NCBI RefSeq assembly: GCF_026013365.1
Contig: NZ_JAPDOE010000002.1
Span: 1,116,001 to 1,180,000, forward strand
From: Paenibacillus sp. LS1
GTDB lineage: Bacteria > Bacillota > Bacilli > Paenibacillales > Paenibacillaceae
Length of the DNA: 64,000 nt
Direction: 5' to 3'
Part shown: piece by piece, positions 34,766-43,566 of the stretch
Layout of the letters: each line of letters opens with the position of its first letter
Numbering within the stretch: position 1 is the first letter of the stretch
Notes under the pieces: model-generated
The model's database searches: none
What the model was told of the DNA's origin: nothing
Seen by the model: the letters and a program-made list of their open reading frames with translations, nothing else
Program-made: the position numbers and the translations under genes

Positions 34766-36553
34766 TTAAGGTGTGACCCCGGAAATCAGGTTGCCATTCT
34801 GATGGAGAGTCACCCTGTTCCACACGTCATAGGTAGTTTGCGTTGGACGGAAGGAATAGTCATTATTTTCGTTGAAATTGCCCCAATTATCCTTGTGGAT
34901 ACGCAGCTGAATGTCTCCCGTCTGACCTCCCGCTGGCAGAGACCCTGCACCCGAAGTGAAACCAATCTCGACATAGGTATCTGCATTCGTGCCCGTGATA
35001 CTTCCAATGCTAGTCGTGATGTTGGCTGCTCCGATCTGCGCCCAATCTATAACGGTATTTAACCCCTCGGAGCCGTCTTTTGTAAAGTAATAACGGATCT
35101 TCAGACCACTCAGGTTAACCGCAGATGTACCATTGTTTTTGATATTAAAGTAGGGCTTGATATGATTGTTCGTTGCATCGGTATCTGCCGCACGATATTG
35201 CAGAACCAGGTTCGACGTTGGCGTGGTTGTACCCGCCTGTGGTGTCGCACTCACCTGTACCGAGCTTGGGCTGGAGCCCGCGCTGTTCACGGCTTTGATT
35301 TTGTAATAGTACGTGGTTCCATTCGTCAAAGACGTATTGGTGTAGGTTGTTCCGCTCACATTCGTGGCTACATCCGTATATGTTCCTCCGCTCGTTGTTG
35401 CACGCTGTACAATATAACTCGCTGCTCCGGGAGATGCGCTCCAGTTCAGCGCTACTTGTCCATTACCCGGCGTGGCTGTTACACCTGTCGGCGCGGCCGG
35501 GATCGTGACAACTCCCCCACTACCGTTATCTGGAACAGGTTGATATCCAGGGGTTGTATAGATCGTATTCAGCTCAGAGGTAGCCAGCGTACCGTTCGGT
35601 CCATTGACCACCGTCTGTCCCCAATCGGTCAGGGAACCTGCTGGACCGTTATTCAGATCAAGATATTCTACACCGCCACCATTACCGTACCAGGACCAGG
35701 CTAACCAGCCAACTCCCTTTTGCTGTGCGTAGCTCAAGATCGTCGCTTCATCCACATCACCACTGGTGTGCTTGAATCCGAATTCGCCTACAATGACAGG
35801 TACGCCGATGGCCAGCGCATGATCAATGTTGTTTTTGACCGTTGCTGCATCACCGCCTGCGTATTCATACATATGAATGGAGAAGATGGTATTTGCCAGT
35901 GGGTCCGAATTAAACACATCCAGTCCACGATTGAAAATCGCTGTAGGGTATTGCCCCCAACCTGCGGTATCTACGACAAGCGTATTCTTGATGCCGGCCT
36001 GACGGAGTTCAGGAATCACTTGTTGATATCCATCCGCCCATACTGCGGTTCCCCATGAACCGTACCATTCATTCGCAATGTTCACGATCACACGATCTTC
36101 TTTGCCAATCAAGGCATCCTTGATGCTGATAAAATAATCCGAGGCTTTCCGCAGTTCAGCAATACTGTCCGACCCGGTGGCATCATGTACTTCCAGCATA
36201 ACGGTTAGTTGGTACTGGTCACACAGCGCCAGAATCTGCTCTACATCCGCCAGTGAATCTGCTGTCCAGCGACTTCCGTTAGACAAGACAATACGTACGG
36301 TGTTGGAACCTGTCGCAGCAATAGCCGGAATAGCCGCTTGTAGATCATTCTTGAACCAGGTATGGGCATGATTCACCCCACGCATGACAAAAGGTGTACC
36401 TGAAGCATCCAATAACTTGGTACCGCTTACATGAAATCCTTTGACAGGCCCGCTTGCAGCGGAAGCTGGATGAGGTGAGTACGCGATAGACACCAGCATT
36501 AATGACAGAGAGAACAGCATTGCTTTCCGAAACATGTTTCCAATTCGCTTCAT
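34766..36553 (-). CDS. Secreted GH5 endo-beta-1,4-mannanase with FN3 and CBM3
   Basis: The 595-residue enzyme has a signal peptide (about 1-32, ending ASAA). A GH5 barrel (about 38-335) shows the acid/base Glu in VIVNIANEWYGSWG (about 167) and the nucleophile Glu in VPVIVGEFGFKH (about 260). GVNHAHTWFKNDLQAAIPAI is typical of GH5 subfamily 8 mannanases. An FN3 domain (about 352-440) and a CBM3 (about 448-592, LVLQYRAADTDATNNHIKPY) follow. It cuts mannan or glucomannan outside the cell while held on cellulose. AAGGAGG lies 6 nt before the ATG. Confidence 0.93.
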   Translation of the reverse strand: MKRIGNMFRKAMLFSLSLMLVSIAYSPHPASAASGPVKGFHVSGTKLLDASGTPFVMRGVNHAHTWFKNDLQAAIPAIAATGSNTVRIVLSNGSRWTADSLADVEQILALCDQYQLTVMLEVHDATGSDSIAELRKASDYFISIKDALIGKEDRVIVNIANEWYGSWGTAVWADGYQQVIPELRQAGIKNTLVVDTAGWGQYPTAIFNRGLDVFNSDPLANTIFSIHMYEYAGGDAATVKNNIDHALAIGVPVIVGEFGFKHTSGDVDEATILSYAQQKGVGWLAWSWYGNGGGVEYLDLNNGPAGSLTDWGQTVVNGPNGTLATSELNTIYTTPGYQPVPDNGSGGVVTIPAAPTGVTATPGNGQVALNWSASPGAASYIVQRATTSGGTYTDVATNVSGTTYTNTSLTNGTTYYYKIKAVNSAGSSPSSVQVSATPQAGTTTPTSNLVLQYRAADTDATNNHIKPYFNIKNNGTSAVNLSGLKIRYYFTKDGSEGLNTVIDWAQIGAANITTSIGSITGTNADTYVEIGFTSGAGSLPAGGQTGDIQLRIHKDNWGNFNENNDYSFRPTQTTYDVWNRVTLHQNGNLISGVTP

Positions 36554-36676
36554 AACAAAACCTCCTTCTTGGGATGGGTTAAGCTATTCACACGGTATGT
36601 AGACACATAGAAGCCGAACAGATCACCAACATGGATTATCTCATCACTCACCTCCCAGACACTCTTAATATACTAT

Positions 36677-36693
36677 AAAATGTCAGAAAATGT
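36677..36693. promoter_or_regulatory. Direct repeat AAAATGT-CAG-AAAATGT upstream of the mannanase gene
   Basis: Two AAAATGT units 10 bp apart (one helix turn) lie about 125 bp before the mannanase start, in an A/T-rich promoter-like region. This could be a regulator site. Seen in sequence; function inferred. Confidence 0.4.
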
Positions 36694-36728
36694 TGGTATT
36701 TTTTAGATTATTTTAAAATATTTTATAT

Positions 36729-36766
36729 AAAAAGACATGACCTCATCGAACTGGATCATGTCTTTT
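36729..36766 (-). terminator. Intrinsic terminator
   Basis: AAAAGACATGA pairs with TCATGTCTTTTT around a 15-nt loop, 12 bp after the DUF3298 gene. Confidence 0.85.
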
Positions 36767-36778
36767 ATTGCATACGAT

Positions 36779-37450
36779 CTATTGGTTGAATTTACTGTAT
36801 GGGACTTTGATATCTACAAACCCTTTAGCGTAAGGTGCAACCTCATAAGGATGGAATCGGATGACGATCCCTTTATCATATAAAAAGAATTGAGATGTTT
36901 GATCAAGCTGAAAATCATAAATATTTTCTTCAAAAATAGAAACTCCTGCATTATACATGGCTAATAGACTGTTGGAGATTGATTTCTCTACCTTCTCCAT
37001 CTGAGTATCGTCTTTGACATACTCGCTTAGCTTCAGTTCTTTCCCCGTTCTTAAATCATAGTTATATGATTTTGTCGCATCCATTCCATGTGCTCCGCCA
37101 GCGTACACATGATCTTCATATACCACAGATAACTTTTCTTTGGCATTGTATTTTACACTGGCCATGGTAATGTAGAAATAATTTTTGTTTGATTTCTTTT
37201 CTTCTTTGTCCAAGCGAGCTGCTTTCACTGCGTGGAGTTTAAATGTCTTATTTAGCTTATCTGTCACAGATTTCTTTCCACCTGTTAGATGTATGTATGG
37301 CTGTCCTTTGTAATATTGGACCTTCGTTTTCACTGTAATCGAGCTGTCTGCCTCTACATGACTACTCGGAAGAATTATAGCAATCAGTACAGTGATCAAA
37401 AGGTAATTTATCCATCTCAATTTTTTTCTTTCAGTTCTATATTTCAACAT
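36779..37450 (-). CDS. DUF3298 (RsiV C-terminal-like) membrane-anchored protein
   Basis: The start is the ATG at 37450 behind AGGGGG (9-nt gap). The 223-residue product has one helix (about 14-32) and then an extracellular domain with the DUF3298 signs VYEDHVYAGGAHGM (about 110-123), YNYDLRTGKELKL, and the end block GIVIRFHPYEVAPYAKGF (about 195-212). The domain is that of the lysozyme-binding anti-sigma factor RsiV, but no anti-sigma N-terminus is present here. Its start lies within the NUDIX gene's end, so the two are co-translated. Confidence 0.85.
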   Translation of the reverse strand: MLKYRTERKKLRWINYLLITVLIAIILPSSHVEADSSITVKTKVQYYKGQPYIHLTGGKKSVTDKLNKTFKLHAVKAARLDKEEKKSNKNYFYITMASVKYNAKEKLSVVYEDHVYAGGAHGMDATKSYNYDLRTGKELKLSEYVKDDTQMEKVEKSISNSLLAMYNAGVSIFEENIYDFQLDQTSQFFLYDKGIVIRFHPYEVAPYAKGFVDIKVPYSKFNQ

Positions 37451-37976
37451 TATCGATAACCCCCTTTGGCTCAAATGATTTCGTTTCCTGCATTCTGTTC
37501 CATATTACCTGTGGAGTGCCCTTTAGGTCTGTTCCGCTCTGAACGTTGCCAATCCAGATATCCTCTGCTCCCGGATGTTGTAAATAGTGCCTAAGTGTCG
37601 CTTTGATCAGAATAGACGCATGTAAATCCAGTACCTCATCCAGCGGTATCCAGAATAACTCCCCTTCATCCGAGGGCACAAACCGTCGATGCTTGGTCTC
37701 ACCAAAATATACAAACTGCTGCCAAATCTCACCACCGCTAACCTCTAACAGAATATATCGAAGTCCAAAGTGTTCTACATCCTCTGGCTTGAATCCGGTC
37801 TCTTCTTCAATCTCCCGATAGCTGGCGGTCATGGGTGCGTTCAGTTCTCCTTGTTCCAGATGTCCGCCAATGCCGCCCCAAAATTCAAAATCAAACAGTC
37901 TGCTGCCTGCCTTCTTCATCATCAGCATGTCTGAGCCATTGCTCAAAAACGCTGTAGCCATCTGTCTAATCTCCAT
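37437..37976 (-). CDS. NUDIX hydrolase
   Basis: The 179-residue protein has a full NUDIX box with G-x5-E-x7-REIEEETG at about residues 38-60 (GHLEQGE...REIEEETGF). It hydrolyses a nucleoside diphosphate linked to another group, with Mg bound by the box glutamates. The C-terminal VIWNRMQETKSFEPKGVIDN is not part of the core. It overlaps the DUF3298 gene by 14 bp. Substrate unknown. Confidence 0.9.
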   Translation of the reverse strand: MEIRQMATAFLSNGSDMLMMKKAGSRLFDFEFWGGIGGHLEQGELNAPMTASYREIEEETGFKPEDVEHFGLRYILLEVSGGEIWQQFVYFGETKHRRFVPSDEGELFWIPLDEVLDLHASILIKATLRHYLQHPGAEDIWIGNVQSGTDLKGTPQVIWNRMQETKSFEPKGVIDNVEI

Positions 37977-38033
37977 ATGTACCTCGCTTTCCAGACTGTG
38001 ATATTGAAATTTACTTGTTTATATAACCGTCTT

Positions 38034-38696
38034 CTAAAGCAGTCTCTTTAGCTCACTTAGATGCTCAATCGTATGTAACGGACCAGTCGTAATGCTGTCC
38101 TGCCATGGCTGGTTAACCTTTATCCAGATGGTGCTCATGCCTACGCTTGCTGCTCCCTCAATATCGTTCACCGGATGATCGCCAATGTAGATGCATTGCT
38201 CGGGTGTTAGACCGAAATGATCCAATGCCAGCCAAAATATGCGTGGGTCGGGCTTTTTGACTCCAGCCTCTTCTGAAACAATGATATGGTCGTAATCCTC
38301 CCGGATACCGAGTTGATCGATTTTTCCATACTGAATATTGGTCTGCCCATTGGTAATTAATCCAGTTCGATATTTCCCTCGCAGATGCTGAACGACTTCT
38401 CGTGCCTGTTCCATCAGAACTGAACTTTGCACATACTCTCTGCCATAGAAGGCCATCAATTCTGCATGTGGCGGATGCTCTGCCCAAGGGAGTTCATGCA
38501 ACAACTCGTTGAACAGAAGGGATTTGTCCTTATAACCATCTTGGTCGAGCTCAATAATTCGCTTACTTATATCTTCGGTTGACTCAAGGTGACCAAAATA
38601 TGTCTTGATTAAACGCTGCGTAAAGCCGTCAAAGGTCATTGTTCTGTTCAGAATTGTATTGTCCAAATCAAAAATAACAGCTTTAATATGATCCAT
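38034..38696 (-). CDS. HAD-family hydrolase (YjjG-like)
   Basis: The start at 38696 (MDHIKAVIFDLDNTIL) follows GGGGGA; a longer open frame of 59 codons upstream overlaps another small gene and is not used. The 220-residue enzyme has motif I FDLDNTIL with nucleophile Asp, motif II GLITNGQ, motif III Lys in AGVKKPDPRIFWL and motif IV IYIGDHPVNDIEGA. It is a phosphatase of the nucleotidase/phosphoglycolate type with a helical cap. Confidence 0.92.
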   Translation of the reverse strand: MDHIKAVIFDLDNTILNRTMTFDGFTQRLIKTYFGHLESTEDISKRIIELDQDGYKDKSLLFNELLHELPWAEHPPHAELMAFYGREYVQSSVLMEQAREVVQHLRGKYRTGLITNGQTNIQYGKIDQLGIREDYDHIIVSEEAGVKKPDPRIFWLALDHFGLTPEQCIYIGDHPVNDIEGAASVGMSTIWIKVNQPWQDSITTGPLHTIEHLSELKRLL

Positions 38697-38733
38697 CGCT
38701 TCTTTCCCCCAGTTCAAGAATGTGAAGCAGTGC

Positions 38734-38904
38734 TTATTTTTTCTTTTTATGATAGTGATAACCCATGCACAGGCCCTTTTGCTTGGATTTGGCTGAACAG
38801 TTATGTCCACCGTTCTTATCCAGTCTGCCTGGATGAGCATAAGCGGAAGAGGATACACCAACAAGTACGACAAGAGACAGAATTACGATAACAACCTTTT
38901 TCAT
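38734..38904 (-). CDS. Small secreted YHYH-motif protein
   Basis: A 56-residue frame read from the sequence: signal peptide MKKVVIVILSLVVLVGVSSS with AYA cleavage, then HPGRLDKNGGHNCSAKSKQK and GLCMGYHYHKKKK. The pattern HPGRxDxNGGHxC...C...YHYH is that of small secreted YHYH-domain proteins; the two Cys and paired His suggest metal binding. AAGGGTGA precedes the ATG. It sits between two HAD genes and was hidden by its short length. Confidence 0.8.
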   Translation of the reverse strand: MKKVVIVILSLVVLVGVSSSAYAHPGRLDKNGGHNCSAKSKQKGLCMGYHYHKKKK

Positions 38905-39015
38905 AAGTCACCCTTCGATAAACACCCTATGCTTTAGGGCTTAATACGTGCTATATTATTCTACATGAAAATCCACAAATGGGATATCCTTCATCTATTT
39001 CTCATCCATACATTC

Positions 39016-39792
39016 TCATAAAATCTTAAACTGCTTTAACGCATGGGTGACTCCATCTTCACTTGCTCGCAAAGTGACATAATCGGCGCTTTGTTTAATT
39101 TGTTCTCCGCCATTTCCCATTGCAATCCCGATCCCCGCATACGCTAGCAGATCCACATCATTCTCTCCATCACCAAAGGCCATCATCTCTTCTCTGGGTA
39201 TCTTCAGGTAGTCGAGAACTTTCTCTGCAGCTATAGATTTGCTGACTTCGCTCGCTTCCAGCACATTCACTACATACGGATGGAATCTCACGAATCGTAA
39301 GGAAGGAAATCTAGACTGGAATTTCTCCGTCTCAGCTTTATCTGCATATAAGCAAATGCAATATACGTCCTGTTTCAACGTGCTGATTTTCTGCGGGGAA
39401 TCCATGAGTCCAAGCGTATCTCGCAATGCCTCAATAACACGGCCATCTGCTGTACACAACCCGTTCATCTCAAATGACTCGGTAAAATATGAAATACTAT
39501 GCCCTTGCAACTCGGCAAACTCACTGAATGCTCTAACCATCTGTGCAGACAGTACAGACTTATGTATCACTTCATTACCTGCTTTGATCAATGCCCCATT
39601 AGCCGAAATGATCGTATCGATTCCGAGATTCCTGAATTCTTCGCATAAATTATAAGGCCGACCTGTGACAAGTACGACTTGGATGCCTTTACGAATTAAT
39701 TTCTGGATCGACTCTACTGTACGTGGTGATAAACTCCGATCTAGTTCACTCAGCAATGTACCGTCCACATCAAAGAACACAGCTTTAATCAA
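39016..39792 (-). CDS. Cof-type HAD-IIB sugar-phosphatase-like protein
   Basis: The start is TTG, 9 nt after AGGAGG. The 258-residue protein has DVDGTLLSE (motif I), LVTGRPYNLCEEF (motif II), Lys in VSKSIAAEKVLDYL (motif III) and MAFGDGENDVDLLAYAGIGI (motif IV), as in the Cof group. A C2 cap lies between motifs II and III. Likely a phosphatase for a sugar phosphate or flavin. The gene runs right after the DUF3139-like gene (15 bp). Confidence 0.93.
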   Translation of the reverse strand: MIKAVFFDVDGTLLSELDRSLSPRTVESIQKLIRKGIQVVLVTGRPYNLCEEFRNLGIDTIISANGALIKAGNEVIHKSVLSAQMVRAFSEFAELQGHSISYFTESFEMNGLCTADGRVIEALRDTLGLMDSPQKISTLKQDVYCICLYADKAETEKFQSRFPSLRFVRFHPYVVNVLEASEVSKSIAAEKVLDYLKIPREEMMAFGDGENDVDLLAYAGIGIAMGNGGEQIKQSADYVTLRASEDGVTHALKQFKIL

Positions 39793-39807
39793 ATTATTTT
39801 TCCTCCT

Positions 39808-40170
39808 CTAATCTTGGTCGCTCATGGGTACAAAATGTTTCAGATCTGACTTCGTCTTGCCTTTCTTCTGAGCGTCTTCCGAAATGCGGTGACTAAATTG
39901 GATGACATCATTATGAGCAAAATAGATACATTCTACATCAGGCTCATCTTTGAATTTGACTATGGCAAGGAATGGCGGCAGCTTGATTGACCATACGCCT
40001 TCTACAGATTCAATTTCCTCGGGAGAATACTTCTTCTTCTCAATTAAATATTCAGTCACTCGATGAGCGTAGATCATCTTATTCACTTTTACATATACAG
40101 AGGGCGTAACAACTAAGATCGCTAGAGTGATCAAGATCGTCAGAGATATGATTTTTTTCCTTTTACTCAC
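39808..40170 (-). CDS. DUF3139-like membrane-anchored small protein
   Basis: The start is GTG behind AAGGAGGGGG. The 120-residue product has one N-terminal helix (about 7-26) and a short extracellular part: YLIEKKKYSPEEIESVEGVW and AIVKFKDEPDVECIYFAHND, which resemble DUF3139 proteins. Function unknown. Probably co-transcribed with the Cof-type gene. Confidence 0.65.
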   Translation of the reverse strand: MSKRKKIISLTILITLAILVVTPSVYVKVNKMIYAHRVTEYLIEKKKYSPEEIESVEGVWSIKLPPFLAIVKFKDEPDVECIYFAHNDVIQFSHRISEDAQKKGKTKSDLKHFVPMSDQD

Positions 40171-40208
40171 CTTGCCCCCTCCTTAGTAGTAAAAAGTCTT
40201 CAAATAAA

Positions 40209-40256
40209 AAGAGCAAATACAGAATAACCTTGTATGGTCTTCCTGCACTTGCTCTT
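40209..40256 (-). terminator. Intrinsic terminator of the PH-domain gene pair
   Basis: AAGAGCAA pairs with TTGCTCTT, with an inner ATACA/TGTAT stem, then TTTATTTG leftward. It starts 5 bp after the YdbT-like stop. Confidence 0.75.
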
Positions 40257-40260
40257 GTAA

Positions 40261-41823
40261 TTAACGGGTCTGAACATCTTGGGTACGTCCCATGTACCAT
40301 GATTGAAATGATTCAGCCATAACCAAGGGAATGTCATGTGCTCGATGATGCAGAACAGGTTTGGCACGGTTCACGGTATGAATGGAAGCTACGCCGAACC
40401 AACGCTGTAATACATTGCGGGTGATCTGCACTTCGATGACTTTCTCACGTTTGGAGATGAAGAGTGTTGAAGTGAGCGCACCGGTTCGAAGTTGAATGAA
40501 ATTCTGATTCAAGATGTATCGGGTATGGAAAAAATCCACCACTCTGCATGTTGCAATCCACACTAACAGAATCGCCGAAATCATCCACCAGGCATGCTTC
40601 TGCCCCAACACGAACGGTTTGAAATACCACAATAAACCCGTGATTATGATCCATCCCCAGCTTGGTTTGAGCAGACGCAGCCATAGCGATATTCGTGGAA
40701 GTTTTTCCATCTCTTGCGTAACTCGATAGGATGGCAGGATCTCCTCAATCATGGTATAGGCTTGCTTCACAGGCAGGAAGGGATAGAGCGAGTTCACCTC
40801 ATGTTCGGACTCCCCCAGACTCCCCGCAGTGGTCAATTCTACTTCCGCTAGTCCAAGTAGCCTTTTCATCGGAGACTGTGTAATTTTCACGGCCTGAACG
40901 CGTTCTTTCAGGATTGAGAATGACGTTTGCTCCATCATGCCCTTCGTGATATAGATCCGCTTGGCATCCGAGGTGATCTGGAAATTTCCATACTTTACAA
41001 AGGTTCTGACAATGCCCAGAGCAATAGATATGATCAATAAAACCAAAATCATCAAACCAGCAATCCACCAGGAATCGAGCCAGGTTAACAATAAACTTTC
41101 CGTTACTTCCTCATCGGGGAAGAAGTCCTTCACCCAAGAATAGAGCGTAGCCAAGACCGGAATCAGTACGAGAAAACTAAGCGAGGTAAAGGATGCTTTG
41201 AATATATCCTTCCGGGTGGAATGATAATGAACAACCCGTTCCTGTTTTACTTTTGCAGGCAGAAACATGGCTTTATCCGGTATAACAGGTTCAGATTGCC
41301 CCTCTTCCTCTTCCATGGGCTCATCTACATCCAACGTAATAGGTTCCTCTGTTGCTTCTACTGTTTCTGCGTCTTCTGCCATATAACCCGCTACAATCTT
41401 CTCCAGCTGTTCCGCTTCGGAAAGTGAAACAACGTGTAACTGAAAGGTAGCATCTTCTCCCTTAATCCCAGTCTCGAATCGGATCGATGTCACGCGGAAC
41501 AACCGATGAAACACAGTCGTATGACGATTCACATTCTGGATCTTGGTATACGGGATAGTTCTTCTAGTACGGTTGAACACACCACTATAGATATGAAAGG
41601 CTGTATCATCTGCTGTATAACGAGAGGTAAACCACTTCCAGATGATCGAAATCACACCAATTGAAATACCTACATAAAAGGCAATTCTTCCATAGAAGAG
41701 CCATTGGGACTCTGAGTCCTGACGGAAGACAAACAAAAACAGGATGATCGCGAACCAATTCTTCACCATTTTCCACAAGCTCCACAGCATGGCTAATGGG
41801 TGATGTCGTTTCATATCGATCAT
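40261..41823 (-). CDS. YdbT-like bacterial PH-domain membrane protein
   Basis: The 520-residue protein has three bPH2-type domains, each preceded by pairs of membrane helices (about 20-60, 215-285, 375-425): YTKIQNVNRHTTVFHRLFRV, LKERVQAVKITQSPMKRLLG, SKREKVIEVQITRNVLQRWF. An acidic linker (about 150-185) is rich in Glu. It overlaps the YdbS-like gene by 4 bp. In B. subtilis the ydbS-ydbT pair protects against membrane-active peptides; by likeness a similar role is probable. Confidence 0.88.
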   Translation of the reverse strand: MIDMKRHHPLAMLWSLWKMVKNWFAIILFLFVFRQDSESQWLFYGRIAFYVGISIGVISIIWKWFTSRYTADDTAFHIYSGVFNRTRRTIPYTKIQNVNRHTTVFHRLFRVTSIRFETGIKGEDATFQLHVVSLSEAEQLEKIVAGYMAEDAETVEATEEPITLDVDEPMEEEEGQSEPVIPDKAMFLPAKVKQERVVHYHSTRKDIFKASFTSLSFLVLIPVLATLYSWVKDFFPDEEVTESLLLTWLDSWWIAGLMILVLLIISIALGIVRTFVKYGNFQITSDAKRIYITKGMMEQTSFSILKERVQAVKITQSPMKRLLGLAEVELTTAGSLGESEHEVNSLYPFLPVKQAYTMIEEILPSYRVTQEMEKLPRISLWLRLLKPSWGWIIITGLLWYFKPFVLGQKHAWWMISAILLVWIATCRVVDFFHTRYILNQNFIQLRTGALTSTLFISKREKVIEVQITRNVLQRWFGVASIHTVNRAKPVLHHRAHDIPLVMAESFQSWYMGRTQDVQTR

Positions 41824-42317
41824 TCGTCCACCTCATTAATCCGCGCATAGGATGCGATCTGATGACGGAGTGCGAGCGCGACTTCCTCTGGCAATGCCGG
41901 GATATCATGAGATGAACCCATCGTGCCAACCGATACGGAATAGAGTCCATATTTTCGCATCAATGGTCCCTGATTCGTTGTAACCGATTGCACTTTCGCC
42001 ATGGGAATGATCTGATAAACCTTGGTTAGCGCCCCATGCTTCAGTTGCAGGAACTCCTCATTCAAATCATAGTACCAGTGCTTGTATAACCATGAAGGCT
42101 GGATAAAAATATCCCACACCGCATAAGGTACAGATATGGCTGTAACCCCCCACAATATCCAACCGATCCACGTCTTCCACCCATAGATAGAGTCGAGTAT
42201 TAACAGTCCGGCAAGTATCAGAAGGCCTATGACATTCCATATGATGGCGCTAATTCTCCACAGGTTTACTGCATGAGGAGATAACCGTTGCTCGGGTGGC
42301 TTCCACTGTATTGACAT
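41820..42317 (-). CDS. YdbS-like bacterial PH-domain membrane protein
   Basis: The 165-residue protein has two helices (about 25-75) followed by one bPH2 domain: WYYDLNEEFLQLKHGALTKV, YQIIPMAKVQSVTTNQGPLM, then VSVGTMGSSHDIPALPEEVA. It pairs with the three-domain protein encoded next (ATGA-type overlap). AAAAGGAG precedes the ATG. Confidence 0.9.
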   Translation of the reverse strand: MSIQWKPPEQRLSPHAVNLWRISAIIWNVIGLLILAGLLILDSIYGWKTWIGWILWGVTAISVPYAVWDIFIQPSWLYKHWYYDLNEEFLQLKHGALTKVYQIIPMAKVQSVTTNQGPLMRKYGLYSVSVGTMGSSHDIPALPEEVALALRHQIASYARINEVDE

Positions 42318-42416
42318 ATGTTCACTCCTTTTTCCTCGGGTACATCAAAACACACATGATACACTGTACGAACAATCGCCCACGATCGATGCAGAAAGAT
42401 TCCGTTAGTTAGTAAA

Positions 42417-42452
42417 AGAGATGACCCCTGTATAGCACAGGTCGTCATCTCT
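42417..42452 (-). terminator. Intrinsic terminator
   Basis: AGAGATGAC/GTCATCTCT with an inner CCTGT/ACAGG stem, followed by TTTTACT leftward; ends the GNAT gene at 42463. Confidence 0.88.
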
Positions 42453-42462
42453 ATTGTTCATT

Positions 42463-43029
42463 TCATTTTACTTTTACTATAAAATCCTGTACTTTACATA
42501 ACCATACCATATGATCTGTTCCTTCGCCCCAATAGTTCTTCGCCACCACATAGGGTTCACCGAATTTGCGTTGCCACTTCTGCTGTGCGATTCGATAGCC
42601 GCTATCTAAGCAGAATTGCTGAATACCCAGCCGCTGAAGTTCAGTACCCAGTGCTAGAATGAGCGCTGAACCAATCCCTTGACCTTGAACCTCGGGCAAA
42701 ACGTACAGGCTACCCAGTTCTCCGATATCATTCAGCCGTTGATCTGTACATTCTCGAATCTCCTCACCACAAGGTCCATACGAAATTGTGCCTACAATGG
42801 ACTTACCCATTTTGGCCACGAGGAAAAATACATTTGCTTCCTTGTTATGATCTGACTGCAATGCAGTGTGAATTAATGCTCTCTTATGTGCTATTTCATG
42901 CTGGATATCATCCAGTAGCGATCCTATGCCCTCCTGTTCGAATGCTGCGGGGATCGTTGTTTCAAACACCTGACATGCTCCATCTGCATCCGCTCGCGTC
43001 AAAGGTTCAATAGTAATTTGGTCATCCAC
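42463..43029 (-). CDS. GNAT N-acetyltransferase
   Basis: The start is GTG behind GGAGAA. The 188-residue protein has LYVLPEVQGQGIGSALILAL with the acetyl-CoA loop QGQGIGSA (about 113-120). It ends in CLDSGYRIAQQKWQRKFGEP with a final YFxEG-like HMVWL region. Substrate unknown. Confidence 0.9.
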   Translation of the reverse strand: MDDQITIEPLTRADADGACQVFETTIPAAFEQEGIGSLLDDIQHEIAHKRALIHTALQSDHNKEANVFFLVAKMGKSIVGTISYGPCGEEIRECTDQRLNDIGELGSLYVLPEVQGQGIGSALILALGTELQRLGIQQFCLDSGYRIAQQKWQRKFGEPYVVAKNYWGEGTDHMVWLCKVQDFIVKVK

Positions 43030-43056
43030 AGGTTCTTCTCCATTCCATATAACTTC

Positions 43057-43479
43057 TTAATCTGTACGTCGCTGGATCAGTCTTCTTAATTGGTTAGCAT
43101 CCTCAAGGGATATACTATACCCAGTAGACGTGTCTTCCTGGTTTACTAACAGGCCCTGCATCTTGGGGTCCATTCCTAATGAAAAATCATACCGTGTTAC
43201 TGAGCCATCCGCATTCGTTATACTCATCTTGTACTGTGTACCATAATTCAGATTGCCCGGCAAACGCTCTGCCTTATGTATGGCCTCCATCATGATCCGA
43301 ATCTCATCAGCTCGATCAAACTCAACATCTTGGCATGGTTCCAAAGTGAGGTTTGGATTACACGTTAAAGTGATCAGCACAGGAAGCCCTTCTTCCGAGT
43401 CCGGTTCATTCGGTTGACTGCATCCTGTCATGAACGTAGCAATGACGAGCACCATCAAGCATCCTACATATTTCACCAT
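43057..43479 (-). CDS. Lipoprotein of unknown function
   Basis: The 140-residue protein has a lipoprotein signal (VLVIATFMTGCSQ, lipid Cys about 20) and an extracellular domain with two more Cys (LITLTCNPNLTLEPCQDVEF). Strands such as YKMSITNADGSVTRYDFSLG follow. It resembles small Bacillales lipoproteins whose role is not known. GGGAGG precedes the ATG. Single gene. Confidence 0.8.
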   Translation of the reverse strand: MVKYVGCLMVLVIATFMTGCSQPNEPDSEEGLPVLITLTCNPNLTLEPCQDVEFDRADEIRIMMEAIHKAERLPGNLNYGTQYKMSITNADGSVTRYDFSLGMDPKMQGLLVNQEDTSTGYSISLEDANQLRRLIQRRTD

Positions 43480-43566
43480 ACCACCTGCCTCCCTGACTTC
43501 GTAATGAATAGAGAAGTAACGATTACAGCATCTAGTGACTCAACTGAACTATCTAAATATCCGTAG

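Noticed and set aside
35162..35704. A 180-codon plus-strand frame opposite the mannanase
   Set aside because: Shadow of the FN3/CBM3 coding region; Cys- and Arg-rich translation with no domain.
38697..38873. 59-codon upstream extension of the HAD gene
   Set aside because: It overlaps the YHYH gene in another frame, and the good ribosome site and the conserved FDLDNT motif fit the ATG at 38696.
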